Shown here: piece by piece, positions 58,826 through 64,000 of the stretch
How the letters are laid out: the number at the start of each line of letters is the position of its first letter
Position numbering within the stretch: the first letter of the stretch is position 1
Assembly: GCA_012845835.1 (NCBI GenBank)
Contig: JABAKD010000014.1
Location: 3,149,710 to 3,213,709 of the forward strand
Length of the DNA stretch: 64,000 nt
DNA from: Undaria pinnatifida
Lineage: Eukaryota > Sar > Phaeophyceae > Laminariales > Alariaceae
Reading direction: 5' to 3'
Program-made: the position numbers and the translations under genes
Notes under the pieces: generated by a model
Told to the model about the DNA's origin: nothing
The model's database searches: none
Seen by the model: the letters and a program-made list of their open reading frames with translations, nothing else

Positions 58826-61800
58826 AATGATGGATTAAATAATAAACCGTTTGTTCGGGGAGGCGTAATCATTATTCATTATCATTTTCGGGATTCGGCG
58901 TGCGTACGACTTACGAGTCCTTTCTACAATAAAATATCGTTCATTTTTATTTTTTTGGGTCCCATTTGTTATCCTCGCACTATTGTCGTGCTCCCTCCCA
59001 GTAGTAACTCAGATCCGAGGTCATATGGCCAGCCCCTCTCCCTACGGTACGTGCCTTTATTTTTATCGATAATTCATCATTTTCTTCCCTGGTCGGCCCG
59101 CGTCGAATTGTACCTCTACCCCATCGATAGAGCTGTATAAAGACTGCTGTACAAACAAAAATGTTAACCCGAAGGGTGCGCCAGCTAGCGTTGGGCTGCG
59201 AAAGCAACTGAGTTAACACACACGACGCGTATGAAAATACGTGGAAGTGTGGTGAGCTAAAGCTTTATTTTTCCCCATCCGCCGGAGGATGAAAAAAAAA
59301 AAAGAAAAAAAAGTTAGCCCCATGTACGCTGGGATGGAGAGTTTATCCAGGGCATCTCCAAAAGGTTAAGCAGATACGAAAGGCCCGAAAACAAAAAAAT
59401 GCGCGCAGGAATGGTTGGAAAAAACAACACTCAAGACCTTAAGCCCAAAAGGTCCAGCCGCCGCGAGCCGATACCAGGCAGGATCAAAAATAAGACACAA
59501 AAGAAACCACACCCAAAATGAGACCAAACCCCAATTAAACAAACCCAAACCCAAACCCAAACCCACACCGAGCAAACTCCCACCCACGTCAATTCAAGCC
59601 CAAACCCAAACCCAAACCCCAGCCACACTCAAATCAAGGCGAACCCGAACCCCAAACCAAACCATACCAAACCATACCAAACCATACCATACCATACCAT
59701 ACCATACCAAACCAAACAAACCCCAAACCGAACCCAAACCAAACGATATATCATACCAAACCAAACCAAAGCAAACCAAAGCAAACCAACCAAACCAAAC
59801 CAAACCAAACCGAACCAAACCACCAAAACAATCCAAACATAACTAACGTAAATAAACCTAAACCCTAAAACCAACCAAAATCAAACCTAATCAAATCATA
59901 CCTAACCAAACCTCAACCCGAACCCAAATCAAAACCAAACCAAACAAGAAAAACTAACCAAACGCAATAAATCAAGCCAAACCGAACCAAACCAAACCAA
60001 ACCAAACCCAACCACACCACACCACACCAAATTGAAACCAAATTAAAACCAAACCAACACCGAACCCAAACTAGGTACAAGGACAACCAAACCCAAACCA
60101 CAACCAGAACATACACAAACCAAGTTAAGCTGAACCCAGAACCAGAACCGAACCGAAACATTATTCCACGAAATCATCACAACCACTGCCGCCGCCGCCA
60201 CCACCATCGCCACCACCACTACCACCATCACCACCACCTCCACCACCACCATCACCACCACCTCCACCACCACCATCACCACCACCGTAGCCACCGCCAC
60301 CGCCACCGCCACCGCCACCACCACCACCAAAACCACTACCACCACCACCACCACCACCACCACCACCACCACCGTCACCACCACCACCGTCACCACCACC
60401 ACCACAACTACCACCACAACCACCGCCACGACCACCACCACCAACACCACCAACACCACCACCAGCACTACCAACACCAACACCACCACCAACACTACCA
60501 ACACCAACACCACCACCACTACCGCTGACGCGTGCCACGATGGGGGTAGCGATTATAGGCCGAAATATTTCCGTCAGAAAAGAGGGAACCTCAACTTGGG
60601 AAGTACCTGGTACCCAATATCATATATTTGTAGGAATGCCGTTTTCTTCCTGTTTTGCAATATTGTTCGGTTGTATACCTATCAATAGGCCATGCGAATG
60701 TTCAGTTGGTTGACTCTCATATGTTATAAATAAAGTCGGTCTTTAGGTGAGGTGTCATCTGTACATAGCTGTTCAACTCAGGATAGCCTCAGAAATTTTT
60801 GTTGCACCGCTATTATCGTGCTATTACCAGTAGTACTATCAGTAGCATGCGTTTACCACCACCGACACCAACACTAACACCAACATCAATACCAACACCA
60901 CCACTACCAATACCACCACTACCAACACCACCAATACGGTATACGTCCTGCCGACGACGCCAATTACAATAAGATTAAGGGGCTGTCACAGGCACAGGCC
61001 ACCCTTTGCAGGTTGCTCTACTAAGGAGGTTCCACGTTGGTCACTCACTTGTACCTGGTACTACATAAGCTCTTGCATTAGTTCCACACTCGCCACGGAC
61101 GAACTGAATAGCGTTCAATTCCGCGAGGCAAAATCATTATCCCGTTTTTCCTATACGCACATGCCTTCAACAAAGGCATGTGAAAACATTTTAAGTCAAG
61201 CCGTATCCCATGTCTTACGCCTTGTTGGGCTCCCAGGGGACTACCATAACAACAGCCATTAGCTCACCGTAAGCATAGTGTAGATGTCGGGCGGGAGATT
61301 CAAGATCATGAACACCTGCATCTTGACGATCATTATCACCACTGCTAGGAAGCAGCTTCCCGTCAGCATCACCAGGTAAGCAGACCTGACCCAACAATTA
61401 ATATCATTATTATTATTACGTCGTACCCTGGTAATATTAATGTTCATGTTATTATTGTTATGTTGATTGCTATCGTTATTACACAGCACCAAGAGGCAAA
61501 GCGACCACAAGAACCAAGCAGGGTACCACTCAATTAAACTGTGGGACAAACGAACGAACACTTGAAATCATAGAACGAAAGAACCTAAACCATACGTGGA
61601 ACGAACAAACGAAAATATTATCACGTTTGACCGAAATCATGGGAAGAACTAAGGGATCCATGGGACAAAACAAACGAACTCGTGGAACGAACGAACGAAC
61701 GAAATAAGTGCAATAACAAATTAACCCACGATCACACGGATGGAATGAACGAACGAAACAACGCAAAAAGCGAACCGACGAACTCATGGAACGAACGCAA

Positions 61801-61984
61801 GAAATCTTGGAAACAGCGAACGAAACTAAGGAACAAGTGAATCAACGAAATACCAATCGACGAGACGGATGGACAGACCTGGCTCTGATTTCGAAGACGT
61901 TGCGAGCCCGGAAAAACATGACCATTGAGATCACAGCCAGCACCATGAACGCGGAGGAAAAAACTAATAAGAACCACGCTAGAC
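40083..61984 (-). CDS. Seven-transmembrane protein with C-terminal RGS domain, thirteen exons (N-terminus not found)
   Basis: Exons in coding order are 61879-61984 (5' limit uncertain), 61268-61385, 56773-56883, 55493-55593, 54486-54557, 52872-52942, 51522-51624, 47354-47443, 46514-46745, 45362-45456, 44335-44586, 44000-44035 and 40083-40218 (TAG). All phases agree, giving about 507 aa. Seven hydrophobic segments are carried by the first eight exons, for example FMVLAVISMVMFF, YLVMLTGSCFLAVVIMIV, HLCACVSLGIVAMSV, KVTIACQCVVVALYPFV and GYIGIITMFAL. Basic cytoplasmic loops such as RARNVFEIRAR and SPRARKSMPWL lie between them. After a linker the RGS domain begins at VPEISEAFEEFSRKALCQELVMFLKDV, continues with SFSEIVRKYVVDGAPDEINI, and ends with AYAEVRFMLESNLLARFM. 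A Cys/Gly/Asn-rich insert sits inside the RGS core (exon 11). RGS domains speed GTP hydrolysis by G-alpha, and 7TM-RGS fusions are known (plant AtRGS1). No start codon was assigned. Exon 12 (36 nt) and exon 5's acceptor are the weakest calls. Confidence 0.85.
40996..41253. mobile_element. TIR family B MITE, complete copy (258 bp)
   Basis: CGTGCTACGATAGAGGT at 40996-41012 and ACCTCTATCGTAGCACG at 41237-41253 are perfect 17-bp inverted repeats. Related ends occur at 2480, 53381-53397, 54322-54340, 62194 and 62547. No transposase is seen. Confidence 0.85.
41389..41700 (+). mobile_element. tRNA-derived SINE (family 1), reference copy
   Basis: The tRNA-like head is 41389-41470 (A-box-like GGTGGCGTATCAGG; B-box AGTTCGAGCCCC). 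An unrelated body follows, containing CACTCGATGAAAAATCGACG. The tail is A-rich (41680-41700). This layout is typical of RNA polymerase III-transcribed SINEs. Confidence 0.8.
41742..41977. mobile_element. MITE family A, copy 2
   Basis: CTACGGTAGCCCCCCCAAC at one end and GGGGGGGGGCTATCGTAG at the other form TIRs. It begins 41 bp after the SINE tail. Confidence 0.75.
42161..42257. repeat. 27-bp tandem repeat, three copies
   Basis: TGAGTTGGAGTGAGACGAGG followed by poly-G at 42175, 42202 and 42230. Confidence 0.9.
42456..43632. mobile_element. TIR family C MITE apparently split by inserted repeats
   Basis: The left end (GGTGGGTACCCCGATTCAAG) is at 42456. The matching interior runs to about 42570, and the right end (CGCTCTTAAAACGGGATACC then CAC) lies at 43602-43625. 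Between them sit a repeat shared with 22303-22460 and a long copy of repeat F, suggesting later insertion. Confidence 0.55.
42917..43553 (+). mobile_element. Dispersed repeat F, second long copy
   Basis: Same order and orientation as 20127-20735, from ATATCGCCTCGTTATC to CTCACAGCTGGAGTGTATTT. Confidence 0.75.
44244..44338. repeat. ~49-bp tandem duplication at the donor of RGS exon 11
   Basis: Two copies of AAGTATCACATTAGAACA then GGAAACCAAAA then TTTTGG and TCACCTGA. The second contains the real donor (44334/44335, minus strand). Confidence 0.85.
45794..45988 (-). pseudogene. Probable LINE (non-LTR retrotransposon) ORF C-terminal fragment
   Basis: The minus strand encodes DESRTHIVGECGLYKKGRKVL, DMEEFGGSEKMIF and VLGD. 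This fits the region after the reverse transcriptase of many LINE ORFs, where an ESxxHxxxECxxY-like motif is followed by an xxVLGD end. No intact reverse-transcriptase core is visible beside it, so it is a short, isolated remnant. It lies in the intron between RGS-gene exons 46514-46745 and 45362-45456, next to a dispersed repeat fragment at 46026-46200. Confidence 0.4.
46026..46200 (+). repeat. Shortened member of the 330-bp repeat family
   Basis: It matches 26421-26600 through ACCCTCGCATCCCT, CACCAACCAG.CAGACA and GCATGAAGGGTGA.CTG. Confidence 0.65.
47826..47850 (-). pseudogene. Distant copy of the 7TM exon 7 donor edge
   Basis: The minus strand reads ACCATGTTTGCTCTCAG/GTAAGC, identical in the coding part to the end of exon 7 (51522-51624). 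It sits 3.7 kb away, just upstream of the next exon. Confidence 0.75.
48612..49896. mobile_element. Nested TIR element E (~1.3 kb) with CACGGTAAT subterminal repeats
   Basis: The ends are GGGCTCATTTCGGTA and TACCGAAGTGAGCCC, a near-perfect 15-bp TIR. Within 300 bp of each end the motif CACGGTAAT or its reverse recurs several times, as transposase-binding subterminal repeats often do. The YAGGG-like ends would suit a hAT element, but no clean 8-bp target duplication is visible. The centre is a GC-rich, coding-like island (49082-49340). Confidence 0.7.
49082..49336 (-). CDS. Coding-like GC-rich island (84-aa ORF, MSDAEAAIVG...) inside element E
   Basis: The minus frame starts MSDAEAAIVGDGPRRGACG and is Gly/Ala/Val-rich. 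A G lies at -3 of the ATG. The plus strand is also open here (169 codons from 49092), so the strand is uncertain. It is far richer in GC than the rest of the element. It could be a captured host exon. No domain is recognised. Confidence 0.3.
   Translation of the reverse strand: MSDAEAAIVGDGPRRGACGVVSSDAVVPSAGGDSAGGGGGAAATPAADGRVVPQLGGVEATTLRSSNGTPVTVTIVPQTSGKSA
51287..51310 (-). pseudogene. Nearby copy of the 7TM exon 7 donor edge
   Basis: The minus strand reads ACCATGTTCGTTCTCAG/GTGAAC, beside the real ACCATGTTTGCTCTCAG/GTGAGC at 51522. It lies 230 bp into the downstream intron. Confidence 0.75.
53415..54070. repeat. ~120-bp tandem repeat, four to five copies, split by a SINE-like insertion
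   Basis: CTGGGTTTCT starts copies at 53415, 53536, 53656 and 53958. Each has GGGAGAGGGTG.GTTC, ACTTCAGTA and CCGGATT. A truncated copy follows near 54140-54210. The gap between copies 3 and 4 holds the element at 53783-53932. Confidence 0.85.
53783..53932 (-). mobile_element. A-tailed SINE-like element (family 2), copy 1
   Basis: Reverse of 59163-59312: poly-T at 53783, then ATCCTCCGGCGGATGGGG, AGCTTTAGCTCACCACACTT and GCGAAAGCAACTGAGTT on the minus strand. The flanks GACATCGTC and GACGCCGTC could be a worn 9-bp target duplication. Confidence 0.7.
54976..55260. repeat. Pentanucleotide array: (CACCG)n then (AACCG)n
   Basis: About 15 CACCG units pass into about 37 AACCG units with few errors. 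Open frames over it (repeated SVRFG or RTEPN) are artefacts of the period. Confidence 0.95.
55610..55690. repeat. GGGGA pentanucleotide microsatellite
   Basis: A run of (GGGGA)n with some GGGAC units. It lies just upstream of the acceptor of 7TM exon 4 on the minus strand, where it reads as the pyrimidine tract. Confidence 0.9.
55860..56020. repeat. CAA/CCA-type trinucleotide microsatellite
   Basis: Impure (CAACAC)n and (CACCAA)n. Confidence 0.85.
56218..56268. repeat. ACAA tetranucleotide microsatellite
   Basis: A pure (ACAA)n run of about 12 units. Confidence 0.95.
56342..56590 (-). pseudogene. Two decayed tandem copies of the 3' edge of 7TM exon 3, donors retained
   Basis: Minus-strand copies end GTATGACGTGGCTGACACCG/GTGAG (about 56352) and GCATGACGTGGCTGACATCG/GTGAG (about 56541), against GCATGCCGTGGCTCGCACCG/GTGAG in the real exon (56773). 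Both carry about 60 bp of exon and a good donor. Spacing is about 190 and 230 bp. Confidence 0.85.
57096..57260. repeat. GTA/GTC trinucleotide microsatellite
   Basis: A long (GTA)n run with GTC and GCA variants, in 7TM intron 2. Confidence 0.95.
57286..57320. repeat. Copy of the acceptor edge of 7TM exon 3
   Basis: GAGATCTAAAACCCATCAAA and GCATGGGGGT echo the real acceptor context GTAGATCTAAAATCGACCAA and GCATAGGGGT at 56879-56915, with a matching G-rich flank. Confidence 0.6.
57882..58114. mobile_element. MITE family A, copy 3 (inverted)
   Basis: CTACGATAACCCCCCCCAC at one end and GGGGGGCTCCCGTAG at the other, in reverse orientation to 41742-41977. Confidence 0.7.
58228..58330 (-). mobile_element. 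Repeat F, terminal ~100 bp only
   Basis: It matches the end of 16290-16582: ACACTCCAGCTGTGAGATCG and CTCATCTTTGCAAGCTGT. Confidence 0.7.
58655..58756 (+). mobile_element. A-tailed SINE-like element (family 2), 5'-truncated copy with (CAA)n tail
   Basis: It shares ATACGTGGAC, GTGTGGTGAGCTTTA and CCATCCGCC.GAGGAT with 59163-59312. It is followed by a (CAA)n run to 58820 that may have grown from its tail. Confidence 0.65.
59163..59312 (+). mobile_element. A-tailed SINE-like element (family 2), reference copy
   Basis: It runs from AACCCGAAGGGTGCGCCAGC through ATACGTGGAAGTGTGGTGAG to GGATG followed by an A-rich tail (59289-59312). Confidence 0.7.
59520..60060. repeat. AAACC/ACCAT/ACCAA pentanucleotide-rich tract
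   Basis: Impure (AAACC)n, (ATACC)n and (AACCA)n runs over about 540 bp. Confidence 0.85.
60180..60510. repeat. CCA/CCG trinucleotide microsatellite
   Basis: A long impure (CCACCN)n run on the plus strand. Open frames over it are artefacts. Confidence 0.95.
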
Positions 61985-62029
61985 CTTATTATGTCGCGGC
62001 GCCGAGAGAGGAAAGGGCAACGACAGGAG

Positions 62030-62190
62030 AAGGTATAGGGTCAGGGTCAGGGTCAGGGTCAGGGTCAGGGTCAGGGTCAGGGTCAGAGTCATCTTGAAGC
62101 TCAGGGTCAGAGCCAGAGTCAAGATCAGGGTCAGGGTCAGGGTCGGGGTCAGGAACGGGGTCAGGTCAGGGTCAGGGTCGGGGTCGGGGA
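62030..62190. repeat. GGGTCA hexanucleotide array
   Basis: Ten or more (GGGTCA)n units with variants, ending at the TIR of the element at 62194. It lies 45 bp upstream of the proposed first 7TM exon. Confidence 0.9.
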
Positions 62191-62193
62191 TAG

Positions 62194-62547
62194 GACATGT
62201 GCTACGACAGAGGTACGCCATTTTCCTTCCGAAAGTGGTGGCTTGAGGAGCTCTGAACCTCACCCCACAAACTGATTGCAAGTAAACTGAAAGTATAACC
62301 CGATGGACAAAGCCATGCCCTATGTAGGAATACAACAAAACCAGATCGAAAAAGTAGAACGAGAATGGCTTTTCCGACCATTTTGGGTGAAGGCGCCTCG
62401 TCATTCGGAAACACTAAAGGCAAAAAAGCACTAGCTATACCGAAAAACAAGAACAAGAATGGCTTTTCCAATCGTTTTGGGCCAAGGCGCCTTGTCATTC
62501 TGAAACAAAAAATACTAAAAAGCGCTATCTATGTCTTAGCACGCGTC
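62194..62547. mobile_element. TIR family B-like element with internal duplication
   Basis: GTGCTACGACAGAGGTACGCC near 62200 and CTATGTCTTAGCACGCG near 62545 form worn TIRs. The phrase AATGGCTTTTCC and the following ~60 bp are duplicated inside (62363 and 62456). Confidence 0.6.
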
Positions 62548-64000
62548 TTAGGGTAGGGTAGGGTTCGGGTCAAATTTAGGGCAGGAACAGGGTCAAGGGC
62601 AGGGACAGGGGCAGGGATGGGGTTGGTCAAGGACAAGGGGAATGTTAGGGACACGATAACTATGTTTGACCTTACTCAAGTCGCCGCATCGACGGGGAAA
62701 ACGGCGGCAACAGGGACGGGGATAGGGACAGGGTCGTGGGTAGGGTTAGGGCTTAGGGTTAGCGTCAAGGTAGCGGCAGGGGCATGTATATGGTAAGGGT
62801 TAAGGGGTAAGGTTAGTGTGAGAGTAGGGACAGCGGAAGGGGCACAATAAGGTTACAGTTAGGGTTCGTTGTAATGGTAACAGCAGGGACAGGAACGGGA
62901 GAACCACGGTAGATCTTATGTCGCGGCACCGATAGGGATGAAGACAGATACAAGGAAAGGAACAGGGTCGGTAATGGACAGGAGTATGGGTAGGATCAGC
63001 ATAGGGGGCAAGGGCGGGGACACGGTTAGGGTCCTGGTCGGAGTTGGGGTAAGGGTTAGGATTGAGAAAATTGACATGGTGGGTAGGGTTTTTCCTAACG
63101 ACCGCAATTAAACTTCGAATCCTGACCTTTTGAAATTGTAAAATGTCACGTTTTCAATACAAGTTTCAATTATTTTTTGGTCAGGAATCCTGACCGGTCA
63201 GGAATCCTGACGGCAATTTTCATGGAAAATGTAAAAAACAAAAAATCGAAGCCCGGATTCCTGACAAAATAGTACGTTTCGCGAAAATGTGCGTGTTTTT
63301 TTTGTCAGCATTCTTAACATATTTTTCGTTCGCTAGGAATGGCCTTTAGGGTTAGGATTAGGATCAACGACAGGGATAGGGACAGGGCCATGGTTGGGGG
63401 TAGGGTTAGGGCTTGGATCAGAGAAAGGGATAGAGCCGGGGATAAGAGCAAGGTTGCGAATAGATATATGACTTGGACAAGCATAGGCGTGGGGTTAAGG
63501 GCATGCACGATAATAGGGATAATGGGGCATGATCTTGGTTCAGGTACAGGGATGTGGTCAGGGATACAAGGATCATACTGGGATAGCAACAGGAACAGCA
63601 AGGGCCATCAGCAGGAGTATAATGTGGGTAGCGTTAACAAATATTTAATCCAAAGTTCAATTTTTTCTTGCAGAAACCGCATGGATTCTAGAAACCAAGG
63701 GGATACTCCGGGAAGGGCGAGAGGCGTGCCAATCACGGCACGGGGGGGGGGAGATCACAGTGCGACGACGAAACCATCTGTTTCAACGCATTGACTACGA
63801 ACGTCGGAGTTTTGATGTTTTGATGTTTTGATTAGGCGTTGATCGGGAGTAAGAGGACACGAAGTGGAGCGGGAGGGGAGCGCGTCCAAGCTCGCACAGT
63901 CTCCAGAACGATTTATTTGTTTATGTGTGAACGTGATGTGTGACTTGGGTTGGCAGGTATCTTAAGAGTGTAGATAAATCGATTGCGTTTTCGGATGTAT

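Larger units (their letters stand above)
61985..64000. other. Upstream flank of the 7TM-RGS gene with degenerate telomere-like repeats
   Basis: Scattered AGGGTTAGGG, GGGTTAGGGCTTAGGGTTAG and AGGGACAGGG-type units occupy 62548-63110 and 63340-63600. No exon for the missing 7TM N-terminus was recognised. A plus-strand frame 63684-63794 (MDSRNQGDTPGRARG) follows a possible acceptor at 63673 but is unsupported. Confidence 0.5.

Noticed and set aside
60043-60538. 158- and 125-codon Val- or Gly-rich frames
   Set aside because: They are a CCA/CCG microsatellite with no non-repeat coding sequence.
63684-63794. Terminal exon of a further plus-strand gene
   Set aside because: A TTCTTGCAG acceptor precedes it, but the peptide is low-complexity, unrecognised and cut by a poly-G run. 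There is no supporting exon.
1-64000. CRISPR array, bacterial operon, or organelle genome
   Set aside because: Repeats are of eukaryotic type (micro- and minisatellites, SINEs, MITEs). Genes have GT-AG introns and there is no regular repeat-spacer array.

Overview
This is a piece of a large, intron-rich eukaryotic nuclear genome. Three multi-exon protein genes can be rebuilt by hand. Their exons are short (36-253 nt) and GC-rich, their splice sites are GT-AG (donors mostly GTGAG or GTAAG), and codon phase agrees across every junction I propose. Introns reach 13.8 kb and are packed with small transposons, SINEs, minisatellites and microsatellites. The lineage is an inference: the protein sequences, the long introns and a 7TM-RGS receptor would fit a stramenopile alga or a related protist, but nothing here proves it.

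Layout. (1) 215-8982, minus strand: a complete five-exon mitochondrial carrier (287 aa). (2) 8983-11360: the space between two divergent genes. (3) 11361-29006, plus strand: a six-exon BTB/T1 (KCTD-like) gene of 343 aa, with a 13.8-kb intron (12354-26142) full of mobile elements. (4) 29007-40082: convergent intergenic space with minisatellites. (5) 40083-61984, minus strand: a thirteen-exon gene for a seven-transmembrane protein with a cytoplasmic RGS domain; only its extreme N-terminus was not found. (6) 61985-64000: telomere-like degenerate repeats. The three proteins show no obvious common pathway. They are a mitochondrial transporter, a BTB adaptor and a G-protein-signalling receptor/regulator.

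The most striking pattern is that many exon edges are repeated beside the intact exon. The repeated piece is usually a splice site plus 20-100 nt of coding sequence, and it appears as decayed, often tandem copies. This happens at seven or more exons in all three unrelated genes. In the clearest case the last ~30 coding bases of the BTB gene are repeated about ten times over 0.9 kb immediately downstream. Exon edges therefore seem to act as seeds of minisatellites in this genome.

The mobile fraction includes a tRNA-derived SINE, a second A-tailed SINE-like family, at least five terminal-inverted-repeat (TIR) families (one showing a nested insertion with a GC-rich coding-like cargo), a ~620-bp dispersed repeat and a probable LINE remnant. 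I saw no CRISPR array, rRNA gene or convincing functional tRNA, and no element I could assign to a retrovirus, LTR or Polinton family.
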